A DNA stretch of 36,487 nt from Rhodoferax sp. (GCA_030685025.1 JAUXWC010000065.1:1-36487); one strand, 5' to 3'. Shown: positions 1 to 8,579, counted from the first letter of the stretch. The notes: generated by a model not told the origin, from the sequence alone. Made by a program: numbers and translations.

Positions 1-255
1 GGGCGCACCCATCAGATTCGGGTTCACTTGGCCAGCGCCGGTCACCCGATCTTGGGTGATGACAAGTATGGTGACTTCGAGTTAAACAAGGCCTTGATGC
101 GTAGCACGCGCGGCCCGTCACTCAAGCGCATGTTTCTGCATGCCTGGCGTCTGCAATTCTGTCACCCTGGCAGCGGGCAGGTCATGGAACTCGTGGCAGA
201 CTTGCCAGTTGAACTCCAGGAATTTACCGACCATGTCCTCCCCCCGATCGGCTGA
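1..255 (+). CDS. rluC: 23S rRNA pseudouridine synthase RluC-type, C-terminal part (5' truncated by window edge)
   Basis: Only the last 84 residues are present; the reading frame is open from base 1. The first residues read GRTHQIRVH, the conserved motif of the RluA/RluC/RluD pseudouridine synthase family, followed by a GHPILGDDKYG stretch typical of RluC. These enzymes convert specific uridines of 23S rRNA to pseudouridine; the catalytic Asp lies upstream, outside the window. The remaining C-terminal segment (FLHAWRLQF, then PVELQEF) is the usual end of the catalytic domain. The stop overlaps the next gene by 23 bases, so the two are probably co-transcribed. RluC rather than RluA/RluD is an inference from the GDDKYG wording and from the downstream neighbours. 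Confidence 0.88.
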   Translation, partial: GRTHQIRVHLASAGHPILGDDKYGDFELNKALMRSTRGPSLKRMFLHAWRLQFCHPGSGQVMELVADLPVELQEFTDHVLPPIG

Positions 256-931
256 CCCATCGCCGGGCCGTGGATCACCGCGCCAGTTTGACCTGATTGC
301 CTTCGACTGGGACGGCACGCTGTTCGACTCCACCGCCATCATCACGCGCTGCATCCAGGCTGCGGTGGTGGACGTCGGCGGCGCTCGCCCAAGCGACGAG
401 CGGGCCGCGTACGTCATCGGATTGGGACTGATGCAGGCGCTGGCCCATGCGGCGCCGGATGTCCCGGTCGAGAAATATCCGGAACTGGGGGCGCGTTACC
501 GCCATTACTACATGACCCACCAGGATGACATCAGCCTGTTTGAGGGGGTTGTTGCGATGCTGGACGCTTTGAAGTCACGTCGACATTTGTTGGTGGTGGC
601 TACCGGCAAAGGTCGTCGCGGCCTGGATGAAGCGCTGCAGGCGGCGCAGTTGCGGGGGGTGTTCGATGGCTCGCGCACCGCTGATGAGACGATGAGCAAA
701 CCCGATCCAACCATGCTGCGCGAGTTGATGCAGGAATTTGACGTGCCGGTCGAGCGGGTGCTGATGATTGGCGACACCACCCACGATCTGCAGATGGCCT
801 TGAATGCTGGTTGTGCCAGTGTTGCGGTGAGTTATGGTGCTCATGAACCGACCGCGTTCGGGGCGCTGGGCCCGCGCTACGTGGCGCACTCGGTTACCGC
901 GCTGCATCATTGGTTGCTGGCCAATGCCTGA
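233..931 (+). CDS. HAD-superfamily hydrolase, phosphoglycolate phosphatase-like
   Basis: A 232-residue HAD-like hydrolase of the Gph/PGMB subgroup. HAD motif I is AFDWDGTLFDS (nucleophile Asp25, acid/base Asp27). A helical cap follows (about residues 30-95), then motif II (VVATGKG), motif III Lys in SKPDP, and motif IV GDTTHDL. The family dephosphorylates small phosphometabolites; the substrate cannot be read from the sequence. I chose the ATG at 233 because it leaves a short N-terminus before motif I and overlaps the rluC end by only 23 bases. An upstream in-frame start at 140 would add an implausible tail inside rluC. Its stop overlaps the next gene by 8 bases. An rluC-HAD-Rieske-sppA order is, from memory, common in Burkholderiales. 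Confidence 0.9.
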   Translation: MSSPRSADPSPGRGSPRQFDLIAFDWDGTLFDSTAIITRCIQAAVVDVGGARPSDERAAYVIGLGLMQALAHAAPDVPVEKYPELGARYRHYYMTHQDDISLFEGVVAMLDALKSRRHLLVVATGKGRRGLDEALQAAQLRGVFDGSRTADETMSKPDPTMLRELMQEFDVPVERVLMIGDTTHDLQMALNAGCASVAVSYGAHEPTAFGALGPRYVAHSVTALHHWLLANA

Positions 932-1340
932 GCGGTCCAGGTCGTCGCGCTTGGCCCCGTACCCAGCCGTGGCACCCGAGGGGGAGCAGATCATCGGCCT
1001 GTGTGCGTCCGGGGATCTGGTCAACGCAGGCGAGGCGGTACCGTTTGACGTGACCTACCATGGCCAGTCGTGCCGCGGCTTTGCGATTCGATACGCCGGG
1101 CAGGTCCATGCCTACCTGAACCGTTGCGCCCATGTGCCCATGGAGATGGATTACCAGGACAATCGCTTCTTTGACAGCAGCGGTTTGTACTTGATGTGCG
1201 CCACCCACGGCGCCATCTACCGGCCCCAGACGGGTGAGTGTGCCGGCGGGCCCTGCCGTGGCGGTCTGGTCAAGATTGCCTTGACGGAACAAGATGGTTT
1301 GGTGCACTGGCATACTGGGCCGCATCTGAAACCCCGTTGA
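924..1340 (+). CDS. Small Rieske [2Fe-2S] ferredoxin-like protein
   Basis: A 138-residue soluble protein with a complete Rieske cluster site: C68-A-H70 and, 22 residues on, C92-A-T-H95, followed by GAIYRPQTGEC, the usual second loop. There is no transmembrane or signal segment and no oxygenase catalytic domain, so it resembles stand-alone Rieske proteins of electron-transfer type rather than a respiratory bc1 subunit. Two further cysteines (C106, C111) follow. The start at 924 gives an 8-base overlap with the preceding HAD gene, which suggests translational coupling. The redox partner is unknown. Confidence 0.87.
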   Translation: MPERSRSSRLAPYPAVAPEGEQIIGLCASGDLVNAGEAVPFDVTYHGQSCRGFAIRYAGQVHAYLNRCAHVPMEMDYQDNRFFDSSGLYLMCATHGAIYRPQTGECAGGPCRGGLVKIALTEQDGLVHWHTGPHLKPR

Positions 1341-1348
1341 GTGCTGAA

Positions 1349-2386
1349 ATGACTGACCAAGTGGAACCGTCCGGCGAACCTGCTTCGCCCCAATCGCAAA
1401 CGCCCGCCGTAGCGCCGCCGTCAGCGTCCGCCAAGGCTGGTCCCGAGGTGGCCAATGGCGCTCCTGGCTGGGAGCGGGCGGCCTTGGAGAAGCTGGCTTT
1501 TGCTTCCCTGCACGAGCAGACGCTGGCTCGGCGTTGGCGCACTTTTGTGCGTTTGGCGTGGCTGAGCTTTTTCGTTTTTGTGGCTTGGGCGGCTTTGAGT
1601 CGCAGTGGCCCGGTCAGCGACGTGTCGGCGCCGCACACGGCAGTTGTCGAGATCAAGGGTGAGATTGCGTCAGACACCGAGGCCAGTGCCGAGCTGCTGG
1701 TGGCGGCACTGCGCGGTGCCTTCGAGGACGACGGCGCGCGGGCGGTCGTGATAGTGATCAACTCGCCAGGTGGCAGCCCGGTGCAGGCCGGCGTCATCAA
1801 TGATGAGATCAGGCGTCTTAAGGCCAAACACGGCAAACCTGTCTATGCGGTTGTGGAGGAGACCTGCGCCTCGGCCGCGTACTACATTGCGGTGGCCGCG
1901 GACAAGATCTTTGTCGACAAAGCCAGCATCGTCGGCAGCATCGGGGTGCTGATGGACGGGTTTGGATTCACTGGCCTGATGGACAAGCTCGGTGTTGAGC
2001 GCCGGCTCATGACGGCGGGTGAGAACAAAGGATTCCTCGATCCATTCAGCCCACAAACCGAGCGCCAGCGCGTCTTTGCCCAATCGATGCTGAACCAGAT
2101 TCACAAGCAGTTCATCGACGTCGTCAAGGCGGGCCGGGGCGAGCGGCTGAAAGAAACCCCCGAGACCTTCAGCGGTTTGTTCTGGAGTGGCCAGCAGGCG
2201 GTCGAACTGGGGCTTGCAGATCAATTTGGCAGTCTGGACTACGTGGCGCGCGAAGTGGTTAAGGCCGAAGATCTGGTTGACTACACGCGTCGAGACAACG
2301 TGGCCGAGCGCCTGGTCAAACGCTTCGGTGCGGCGCTGGGTGAAGGATCGGTGCGGGCGCTCCGCTCCAGCGTATCGATTCGCTGA
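1349..2386 (+). CDS. sppA: Signal peptide peptidase SppA-type serine protease (S49 family)
   Basis: A 345-residue short-form S49 protease. There is one transmembrane helix (about residues 65-84) after a Pro/Ala-rich cytoplasmic N-terminus, and the remainder should lie in the periplasm. The S49 signature includes VINSPGGSPVQAG (137-148), ETCASAAYYIA with probable nucleophile Ser175, and AGENKGFLDPFS with probable general base Lys227. The Ser-Lys distance of 52 residues equals that of Bacillus subtilis SppA (Ser147/Lys199). The family degrades cleaved signal peptides in the membrane. The ATG at 1349 lies 8 bases past the Rieske stop. It converges on the minus-strand methyltransferase gene, only 35 bases away, and I see no clear terminator between them. 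Confidence 0.92.
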   Translation: MTDQVEPSGEPASPQSQTPAVAPPSASAKAGPEVANGAPGWERAALEKLAFASLHEQTLARRWRTFVRLAWLSFFVFVAWAALSRSGPVSDVSAPHTAVVEIKGEIASDTEASAELLVAALRGAFEDDGARAVVIVINSPGGSPVQAGVINDEIRRLKAKHGKPVYAVVEETCASAAYYIAVAADKIFVDKASIVGSIGVLMDGFGFTGLMDKLGVERRLMTAGENKGFLDPFSPQTERQRVFAQSMLNQIHKQFIDVVKAGRGERLKETPETFSGLFWSGQQAVELGLADQFGSLDYVAREVVKAEDLVDYTRRDNVAERLVKRFGAALGEGSVRALRSSVSIR

Positions 2387-2421
2387 GGGTGCTCTCACAG
2401 GTCCGCCGTGCGAGCGCGCTG

Positions 2422-3216
2422 CTATCGGCCGATGGCAAAGACGGCTGGCGTGTCGTTGTCCAGGGTCGAGGTGAGTTGTTTCCAACTCTTGACGCTGGCG
2501 CTCTGGCAACGGGCTTGCGCCAGCGTCAGGCCACTGCACACGGCTAGGCGGGTGTTGTGTTGCAGTGTCTGCAGCAGGCTGCGCAGCATGGCTTGGTTGC
2601 GATAGGGCGTCTCGATCCAGATCTGGGTCTGGCCAGTCTTGAGCGCCAGCGACTCCAGTTCGCGCAAGCGCTGAGCGCGTGCGGCGGCTTCTTGCGGCAG
2701 GTAGCCGACGAAGGCGAAGTTCTGTCCGTTGAGGCCACTTGCCGCCAGACTCAATAGCAGCGATGCGGGGCCCACCAGGGGAATCACCTGCAGACCCAGG
2801 TCATGCGCCGCGCGAACGACCGATGAGCCAGGGTCAGCCACGGCGGGCATGCCGGCTTCGCTGAGCAGGCCAATGTCGTGACCTTGCATGGCGGCCCCGA
2901 GCAGGGGTCGCGCATCGAAGGCCACGACATGATCACCTTTCTTGTGAACCTCGCGAGGCAGCTCGACGATTGACAGTGACTGTAGAGGCTGGCGCAGCGC
3001 GTGGATGGCGTCGATGCGCTTGAGGTAGGCGCGCGCGCTCTTGGCGTTTTCGCATATCCAGTGCTCAATGCGGGCTGCAATCAGGAGGGTTCCGTTGGGA
3101 AGCGTATTTTGCAGTTCGCCCTGTTGGGTGCAACCAAAATCCAGCGGCGCGGGCACCAGATAGAGTCTCCCCGACGTGCTCGCGGTGTCGCTCACTTGCG
3201 TGGCCGTATCGCTCAT
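2422..3216 (-). CDS. SAM-dependent methyltransferase, RsmI-like (tetrapyrrole methylase fold)
   Basis: A 264-residue protein of the COG0313/RsmI family. It has the core LLSEAGMPAVADPGS followed by LVGPASLLLSLAASGLNG, corresponding to the SAM-binding DAGTP...DPG and GPCA segments of 16S rRNA 2'-O-methyltransferase RsmI. The N-terminus (RLYLVPAPLDFG) and AARIEHWICENAKSARAYLKRI differ from true RsmI, which reads VPTPIGNL. This is therefore probably the second RsmI-like paralogue common in Betaproteobacteria, and its substrate is not established from sequence. Its ATG overlaps the maf stop as ATGA, so it is translationally coupled to maf. Confidence 0.85.
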   Translation of the reverse strand: MSDTATQVSDTASTSGRLYLVPAPLDFGCTQQGELQNTLPNGTLLIAARIEHWICENAKSARAYLKRIDAIHALRQPLQSLSIVELPREVHKKGDHVVAFDARPLLGAAMQGHDIGLLSEAGMPAVADPGSSVVRAAHDLGLQVIPLVGPASLLLSLAASGLNGQNFAFVGYLPQEAAARAQRLRELESLALKTGQTQIWIETPYRNQAMLRSLLQTLQHNTRLAVCSGLTLAQARCQSASVKSWKQLTSTLDNDTPAVFAIGR

Positions 3217-3806
3217 GGCAATTCGACTCCGACGCCGCGCAGCAGGCGAACCACGCGAATCAGCGGCAAACCGACCAGGGCGCTTGGATCGTCACTGTGG
3301 ATGGCGTCCAGCAGGCTGATGCCAAGGCCTTCGCTCTTGGCGCTACCGGCGCAATCGTAGGGTGTCTCGGCACGCAGGTAGCGTTCGATCTCGCCATCGT
3401 CCAGATCGCGGAATACAACGCTGGCCTGCGCCATGTCGGTTTGGGCGTAGGCGGTTTGCTGGCACACCACGGATATGGCGGTATGGAATACGACGGTATG
3501 GCCACGCATCAGCCGCAGTTGCTCGACCGCGCGTTCGTGGTTACCCGGTTTTCCGAGCGCTTTGCCATTCAGGTCCGCCACTTGGTCGGAGCCGATCACG
3601 ATGGCATCGGGAAACCGTTGCGCGACCGCGCGCGCCTTCTGCAGGGATAGGCGTCGGGCCAATTGCTCTGGAGTTTCGCCTTTGTCGGCGGACTCATCGA
3701 CCTCAGGTGCGATCACCTCGAAGGGCAGGCGCAATCGCGCCAGCAGGTCGCGCCGGTAGGGCGAGGTGGAAGCGAGGATCAGTTTTCGTTGAATGGGATG
3801 GCGCAT
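3213..3806 (-). CDS. Maf family nucleotide pyrophosphatase, YceF (m7GTP) subtype
   Basis: A 197-residue Maf protein. It has the N-terminal LASTSPYRRDLLARL motif, the ETPEQLARRLSLQKARAVA segment, and GSDQVADLNGKALGKPGNHERAVEQL with the catalytic acidic residue. The C-terminal YDCAGSAKSEGLG is followed by DPSALVGLPL. The wording SDQV and YDCAGS matches the YceF subgroup, which hydrolyses 7-methyl-GTP, rather than the YhdE dTTP/UTP subgroup. It is the first gene of a two-gene minus-strand unit with the RsmI-like methyltransferase. It is divergent from yceD, with only 25 bases between the two starts. Confidence 0.92.
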   Translation of the reverse strand: MRHPIQRKLILASTSPYRRDLLARLRLPFEVIAPEVDESADKGETPEQLARRLSLQKARAVAQRFPDAIVIGSDQVADLNGKALGKPGNHERAVEQLRLMRGHTVVFHTAISVVCQQTAYAQTDMAQASVVFRDLDDGEIERYLRAETPYDCAGSAKSEGLGISLLDAIHSDDPSALVGLPLIRVVRLLRGVGVELP

Positions 3807-3819
3807 CGGGTGATTCTCT

Positions 3820-3825
3820 TACACT
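3820..3825 (+). promoter_or_regulatory. Candidate -10 element for a leaderless yceD transcript
   Basis: TACACT ends six bases before the yceD ATG at 3832, so a start site about seven bases downstream would coincide with the ATG. No Shine-Dalgarno sequence precedes this ATG. A -35 box at normal spacing is poor (GATGGC), so this rests on the -10 match and the missing ribosome-binding site only. Confidence 0.22.
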
Positions 3826-3831
3826 GCGGGC

Positions 3832-4380
3832 ATGAACCAAGCCTGCGCTCCGAACAACGTGGACATCCGGGCCCTTGCCCTGTCGAATGCTCAGATGACT
3901 GGTAGCGAGCCGCTGGCGGGCTACGCCCGGTTGATGGCGGAAACACTGCCGGATGGCGGGCAGGCACTGATGCGGTGGGAAGCGCGATGTGACACCCGTG
4001 CCGACGCGTCCGGCGCCCTGCAGCCCTGGATGCATTTGACCGTGACCGTAAGTCTGTCGTTGATCTGCCAGCGTTGCCTGGGCGCGGTTGCCGTGCCAGT
4101 TGCCGTGGACCGCCTGTTTCGATTCGTTTCCAGCGAGGACGTGGCGGAGTTGGAGGATGAAGAGGCGGACGAAGATGTGTTGGCCCTGGACAAGCAGTTC
4201 AGGCTTCGCGACCTGATTGAGGACGAAGTCCTGATGGCCATGCCACTGGTGCCGCGCCACGAGACATGCCCAGGCAACGTCCAACTGAGCGCCGCTGATC
4301 CCGGTTTCGAGGAGGCGCTGGCTGCCAAACCGAAGCCGTTTGATGCCTTGGCGGCCTTCAAGACTGCACCGAAGCGCTAG
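3832..4380 (+). CDS. yceD: YceD/DUF177 large-subunit rRNA accumulation protein
   Basis: A 182-residue DUF177 protein. It contains the family's ICQRCLG cysteine motif near the middle (LTVTVSLSLICQRCLG), a following acidic stretch rich in Glu/Asp (DVAELEDEEADEDV), and the FRLRDLIEDEVLMAMPLVPRH segment that is the strongest family signature. In E. coli YceD is needed for normal 23S rRNA accumulation. The gene sits immediately upstream of rpmF, the canonical arrangement, here with 111 bases between them that carry a separate TATAAT box. No ribosome-binding site is visible before the ATG; see the -10 candidate just upstream. Confidence 0.92.
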   Translation: MNQACAPNNVDIRALALSNAQMTGSEPLAGYARLMAETLPDGGQALMRWEARCDTRADASGALQPWMHLTVTVSLSLICQRCLGAVAVPVAVDRLFRFVSSEDVAELEDEEADEDVLALDKQFRLRDLIEDEVLMAMPLVPRHETCPGNVQLSAADPGFEEALAAKPKPFDALAAFKTAPKR

Positions 4381-4396
4381 CGCTGGCTTTGTGGGA

Positions 4397-4402
4397 TATA
4401 AT
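4397..4402 (+). promoter_or_regulatory. Candidate sigma70 -10 box for rpmF
   Basis: A perfect TATAAT lies between the yceD stop and rpmF, in a short AT-rich patch (GGGATATAATTTAAGG) that stands out from the GC-rich surroundings. It would give a leader of roughly 80 bases before rpmF. No good TTGACA-like hexamer is seen 16-18 bases upstream. Confidence 0.45.
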
Positions 4403-4491
4403 TTAAGGCTTCGCGCGTGGACCTGACGCGTATTTTTCACAAACCCTAAGTGCTGTGCCCGTGGCGCGCACCCAGACACAAGGAGCGGATC

Positions 4492-4674
4492 ATGGCCGTC
4501 CAACAAAACAAGAAGTCGCCTTCCAAGCGTGGCATGCATCGCTCGCATAACGCCTTGGTCGTGCCCGGTATCGCAGTGGAACCAACCACCGGCGAGACCC
4601 ATTTGCGTCACCACATCAGCCCGACCGGGTTTTATCGTGGCCGCAAGGTGCTCAAGACCAAGTCCGAGTCCTGA
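4492..4674 (+). CDS. rpmF: 50S ribosomal protein L32
   Basis: A 60-residue basic protein beginning [20 protein letters not shown], the diagnostic L32 N-terminus. It continues with a [19 protein letters not shown] segment, close to the usual 56-62 residues. It has no zinc-binding cysteines, as usual for proteobacterial L32. The ATG at 4492 is preceded by AAGGAG at a proper distance, which decides it over an upstream in-frame start at 4450. A strong intrinsic terminator follows 17 bases after the stop, so ribosomal-protein expression can be separated from the downstream lipid genes. Confidence 0.97.
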   Translation: MAVQQNKKSPSKRGMHRSHNALVVPGIAVEPTTGETHLRHHISPTGFYRGRKVLKTKSES

Positions 4675-4690
4675 TTCATCACATCCGGCC

Positions 4691-4734
4691 AAGGCCCGAA
4701 GCTACCGTGTTTGTAGCGACGGGCCTTTGTTTTG
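4691..4734 (+). terminator. Rho-independent terminator after rpmF
   Basis: An outer stem AAGGCCCG (4691-4698) / CGGGCCTT (4720-4727) encloses an inner stem GCTAC (4701-4705) / GTAGC (4713-4717) with a 7-base loop. TGTTTT follows. A second small hairpin GATGCC/GGCATC (4734-4748) abuts it. Confidence 0.88.
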
Positions 4735-4780
4735 ATGCCATGGGCATCTTCTTGCCAGTCTTTGGCATCCCCTATTTCCC

Positions 4781-5833
4781 ATGATCACCATTGCCGTCGA
4801 TTGCATGGGAGGCGACCACGGCCCCCGTGTCACGCTGCCTGCCTGCAGGCGTTTTCTGGAACGCCATCCCGAGGCAAGGCTTGTCATGGTCGGGCTGCCG
4901 GACAGTCTGCGCGATTTTTCCCACCCCCGCGCCAGTGTCGTCACCGCCAGTGAGGTCGTCGGCATGGATGATCCGATCGAGGTGGCGCTGCGCCGCAAGA
5001 AGGATTCATCGATGCGGGTGGCCATCACTCAAGTCAAGAATGGTGCCGCCCAAGCGGCGGTGTCGGCCGGCAATACCGGCGCCCTGATGGCGATTTCCCG
5101 GTACGTGCTCAAGACTTTGGATGGTATCGATAGGCCCGCCATTGCGGCTCAGATTCCCAATGCCAAAGGGTACGCCACCACCATGCTCGATCTCGGTGCC
5201 AATGTGGATTGCAGTGCCGAACACTTGCTGCAATTCGCGCTGATGGGCTCGGTCTTGGTCTCGGTCCTCAAAGGCGGCGATAACCCTAGCGTCGGTTTGT
5301 TGAATATCGGGGAAGAAATCATCAAAGGCAGCGAAACGATAAAAAAAGCAGGTGAACTGCTGCGTTCTGCTTCCAACTCCGGTGATTTGAACTTTTACGG
5401 CAATGTCGAGGGCGATGATATCCTGAAGGGAACGGCTGACATCGTGGTCTGTGATGGTTTTGTTGGAAATGTGGCACTGAAGACCGCTGAAGGTGTCGCC
5501 GCGATGATTATCGATTTTTTGAAGGCGGAATTCACTCGCAGTATTTTCACGAAATTGGCGGCTATTGTGGCCTATCCGGTCCTATCTGCTATGAAAAAGA
5601 AGTTCGATCACCGCCGTTACAACGGCGCGGCGTTGCTGGGACTGCGCGGTTTGGTGTTCAAAAGCCATGGATCTGCCGATGAGCTCGGTTTCGGCTACGC
5701 CCTGGACCGAGCGTATGATGCAGCCCAAAACAACTTGATCGACCGGGTTCGGGTTCGCATTGCGCATGCGGCGCCACTTCTGGCGACTGATAGATATGCG
5801 GAGCAATTCGAGGCGGTTGCAGTAATCCCCTAA
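4781..5833 (+). CDS. plsX: Phosphate acyltransferase PlsX
   Basis: A 350-residue PlsX. The N-terminus [15 protein letters not shown] is the family signature. It is followed by [38 protein letters not shown] and [11 protein letters not shown], all in the expected order. PlsX reversibly makes acyl-phosphate from acyl-ACP for phospholipid synthesis by PlsY, acting at the inner membrane face. It heads the fab gene run and abuts fabH directly (stop TAA immediately followed by ATG). The terminator upstream implies that plsX has its own promoter in the 46 bases before the ATG or relies on read-through. No strong ribosome-binding site is visible. Confidence 0.97.
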   Translation: MITIAVDCMGGDHGPRVTLPACRRFLERHPEARLVMVGLPDSLRDFSHPRASVVTASEVVGMDDPIEVALRRKKDSSMRVAITQVKNGAAQAAVSAGNTGALMAISRYVLKTLDGIDRPAIAAQIPNAKGYATTMLDLGANVDCSAEHLLQFALMGSVLVSVLKGGDNPSVGLLNIGEEIIKGSETIKKAGELLRSASNSGDLNFYGNVEGDDILKGTADIVVCDGFVGNVALKTAEGVAAMIIDFLKAEFTRSIFTKLAAIVAYPVLSAMKKKFDHRRYNGAALLGLRGLVFKSHGSADELGFGYALDRAYDAAQNNLIDRVRVRIAHAAPLLATDRYAEQFEAVAVIP

Positions 5834-6811
5834 ATGAGACGATATTCGCGCATCACGGGCACTGGCAGTTATCTGCCACCGCGCCGGCTGAGTAACGCAG
5901 AACTAGCAGCTGAACTGGCTGAGAACGGCGTTGAGACCTCTGACGAGTGGATTGTCGAGCGCACTGGCATCCGGTTTCGGCATTTTGCCGAGCCTGATGT
6001 CTGCAGCAGCGATTTGGCCCTGCATGCAGCCAGGAGCGCCTTGCAGGCGGCCGGCGTGGCGGCCCACGACATCGACCTCATCATCGTCGCGACGTCCACG
6101 CCCGATATGGTATTTCCGTCCACGGCCTGCATCCTGCAGCACAAACTGGGGGCCAATGGCGGCGCTGCTTTCGATGTGCAGGCGGTATGCAGTGGTTTTG
6201 TCTACGCGCTGGCGGTGGCTGACTCGATGATTCAAACCGGCGCGGCCAACAAGGCCTTGGTGGTGGGAGCCGAGGTGTTCTCGCGAATTCTTGACTTCAA
6301 GGACCGCACCACCTGCGTGCTGTTTGGCGACGGCGCTGGCGCCGTGGTGCTGGAGGCCTCTGATACGCCCGGCATTCTCGCCAGTGATCTGCATGCCGAT
6401 GGGAAGCACGTTGGCATATTGTGTGTGCCGGGGCATGTAAGCGGCGGCGCCGTGTTGGGGGATCCCTTGCTCAAGATGGACGGGCAGGCCGTGTTCAAGT
6501 TGGCGGTCGGCGTGCTCGAAAGTGCCGCTCGGGCAGTGTTGGCGAAGTCCGGCAAGCGCGAGTCGGATATTGACTGGCTGATTCCCCACCAGGCCAACAT
6601 CCGCATCATGCAAAGTACGGCCAAGAAGCTCCGTTTGCCAATGAGCAAAGTGGTCGTTACCGTGGATCAACATGGCAACACGTCAGCAGCGTCCATCCCA
6701 TTGGCGCTCGATTCGGCGGTGCGCAGTGGTCAGGTGAAACGCGGCGATCTACTGATGCTCGAAGGCGTCGGCGGTGGCTTTACCTGGGGCGCCGTCCTGT
6801 TGAATTTCTAG
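5834..6811 (+). CDS. fabH: 3-oxoacyl-ACP synthase III (KAS III) FabH
   Basis: A 325-residue thiolase-fold condensing enzyme that starts fatty-acid synthesis from acetyl-CoA and malonyl-ACP. The catalytic triad is visible: Cys119 in QAVCSGF, His252 in PHQANIRI, and Asn282 in GNTSAASIP. The conserved [10 protein letters not shown] (37-46) and the C-terminal GGGFTWG are also present. Length and order match the family. The ATG directly follows the plsX stop with no gap, so coupling to plsX translation is likely. Confidence 0.97.
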   Translation: MRRYSRITGTGSYLPPRRLSNAELAAELAENGVETSDEWIVERTGIRFRHFAEPDVCSSDLALHAARSALQAAGVAAHDIDLIIVATSTPDMVFPSTACILQHKLGANGGAAFDVQAVCSGFVYALAVADSMIQTGAANKALVVGAEVFSRILDFKDRTTCVLFGDGAGAVVLEASDTPGILASDLHADGKHVGILCVPGHVSGGAVLGDPLLKMDGQAVFKLAVGVLESAARAVLAKSGKRESDIDWLIPHQANIRIMQSTAKKLRLPMSKVVVTVDQHGNTSAASIPLALDSAVRSGQVKRGDLLMLEGVGGGFTWGAVLLNF

Positions 6812-6874
6812 AGCGAAACAGTTGCGGCGCCTGCGGGCGAGCGATCTCTAACAATGGTTTGAGGCTGGAGCAGC

Positions 6875-7840
6875 ATGAAGTCATTTGCGTTCGTATTTCC
6901 GGGACAGGGCTCCCAGTCGGTGGGCATGCTCGACGCGTGGGGCGATCACCCGGTCGTGGTCGAAGTGCTCAAAGAGGCCTCCGATGCCCTGGGCGAGGAC
7001 ATGGGCAAGCTCATCCATGAGGGACCGAAAGAGGTGTTGGCCCTGACCACCAACACGCAGCCCGTGATGCTGGTCGCGGGGGTGGCTGCTTTTCGCGCCT
7101 GGATGGCCGAAACCGGAGCGATGCCCGCCGCCGTTGCCGGGCACTCTTTGGGTGAATACTCCGCCATGGTGGCCGCCGGCGTCATCTCGCTGGCGCAAGC
7201 CGCGCCGCTGGTCCGTTTTCGGGCTCAGGCCATGCAGGATGCGGTTCCGGTCGGAGTCGGGGCGATGGCGGCTGTTTTAGGCATGGACACCGCCAAGGTG
7301 ATGGCGGTCTGCCTGGAAGTGACCCAGGGTTTTGGGGCGAACTCGTTGGAGGTGGTGGAAGCGGTCAATTTTAATGATCCCTTGCAGACCGTGATCGCCG
7401 GAAGCAAGGCAGCGGTTGACAAGGCTTGCGAGGTGGTGAAGGCCCAGGGTGCAAAGCGGGCGTTGCCGCTCCCAGTGTCCGCACCCTTTCATTCCAGCCT
7501 GATGCGGCCGGCGGCGGAACGGCTTCGAGAGAAACTGGAGTCGATCGAGTTCGCTTCGCCCAGTGTCGCCTTGATCAACAATGTTGATGTGGCCGTGGAG
7601 GTGGACTCCGATCGCATCCGCGACGCACTGTATCGGCAGGCATTTGGGCCGGTGCGCTGGGTCGAGTGCGTGCAGGCGATCAAGACGCATGGCATCGCCT
7701 CCGTGGTGGAATGCGGCCCGGGCAAGGTGCTGGCTGGCATGGTCAAACGTATTGACCCGGACATGACCGGCATGGCCATGCTGGATCCGGTCAGTCTGGC
7801 GGATGTGAAACGTGTACTCTTGGGTGATGAGCATGAATGA
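6875..7840 (+). CDS. fabD: Malonyl-CoA:ACP transacylase FabD
   Basis: A 321-residue acyltransferase. FVFPGQGSQSVGM (7-18) forms the oxyanion region. GHSLGEYSA carries the catalytic Ser91, and the PVSAPFHSSLM segment holds the active-site His. It loads malonyl groups onto ACP. The start is set by GGAG four bases upstream (6867-6870) and GAGG just before it. The gap to fabH is 63 bases with no terminator, consistent with one fab operon. Its 3' end overlaps the fabG start region. Confidence 0.97.
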   Translation: MKSFAFVFPGQGSQSVGMLDAWGDHPVVVEVLKEASDALGEDMGKLIHEGPKEVLALTTNTQPVMLVAGVAAFRAWMAETGAMPAAVAGHSLGEYSAMVAAGVISLAQAAPLVRFRAQAMQDAVPVGVGAMAAVLGMDTAKVMAVCLEVTQGFGANSLEVVEAVNFNDPLQTVIAGSKAAVDKACEVVKAQGAKRALPLPVSAPFHSSLMRPAAERLREKLESIEFASPSVALINNVDVAVEVDSDRIRDALYRQAFGPVRWVECVQAIKTHGIASVVECGPGKVLAGMVKRIDPDMTGMAMLDPVSLADVKRVLLGDEHE

Positions 7841-8579
7841 CATGAAATTCGAGGGCCAAGTGGCCCTGGTCACTGGCGCGTCACGCGGCATCGGTGCAGC
7901 GATTGCGCTGGAGCTGGCGAAGCGGGGTCTAAGAGTGATCGGCACGGCCACCACTGAAGATGGCTGCGCCAGGATCACCGAAACCTTGTCTGCTTTCTCC
8001 GGCTGCAGCGGTGAAGTGCTCAACGTCAACGATGGCGGTGCAGGCGATGCCTTGGTGGATCGAATTGTCAAGTTGCATGGTGGTTTGCAAGTGCTGGTGA
8101 ACAATGCCGGCATTACCCGCGATAACCTGGCGATGCGGATGAAGGACGACGAGTGGGATGCCGTGATGGATACCAATTTGAAGGCCGTGTTTCGCATGAG
8201 TCGAGCGGTGATGCGAACTATGATGAAGCAGCGGTATGGTCGGATCATCAACATCACGTCCGTCGTCGGTGCCTCGGGCAACCCCGGGCAGGCCAACTAT
8301 GCGGCAGCCAAGGCCGGTGTAGCCGGCATGACGCGTGCGCTGGCGCGCGAGCTGGGTTCGCGCAGCATCACCGTCAATTGCGTGGCGCCGGGCTTCATTG
8401 AGACTGATATGACCGCCGGTCTGCACGCGGATCAGCAGAAGGCCCTGCTGGGACAGATTCCGCTGGGACACTTGGGCAAGCCATCCGACATCGCGTATGC
8501 GGTCGCCTACCTCGCCTCCCCCCAGGCCAGTTATGTGACCGGCCAGGAATTGCACGTCAACGGCGGAATGTACCTCTAG
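7833..8579 (+). CDS. fabG: 3-oxoacyl-ACP reductase FabG
   Basis: A 248-residue SDR enzyme that reduces 3-ketoacyl-ACP with NADPH. It has TGASRGIG (cofactor loop, 14-21), NNAG (90-93), catalytic Ser143 with Tyr156 and Lys160 (NYAAAKAG), and a C-terminal GxxxxVNGGMY ending. Three in-frame ATGs exist (7827, 7833, 7842). I favour 7833 because GGTGAT (7823-7828), matching the anti-Shine-Dalgarno tail, sits at the right distance only for it. The 8-base overlap with fabD then suggests translational coupling. Confidence 0.96.
   Translation: MNDMKFEGQVALVTGASRGIGAAIALELAKRGLRVIGTATTEDGCARITETLSAFSGCSGEVLNVNDGGAGDALVDRIVKLHGGLQVLVNNAGITRDNLAMRMKDDEWDAVMDTNLKAVFRMSRAVMRTMMKQRYGRIINITSVVGASGNPGQANYAAAKAGVAGMTRALARELGSRSITVNCVAPGFIETDMTAGLHADQQKALLGQIPLGHLGKPSDIAYAVAYLASPQASYVTGQELHVNGGMYL

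Noticed and set aside
3703-4692. Minus-strand open frame (329 codons) across maf, yceD and rpmF
   Set aside because: It runs through the rpmF terminator stem and is antisense to yceD and rpmF, with no recognisable motif.
4734-4771. Possible regulatory switch from GATGCC with two GGCATC copies before plsX
   Set aside because: Six-base arms with a three-base loop and a second distant copy are too short to support more than chance or an accessory hairpin to the rpmF terminator.
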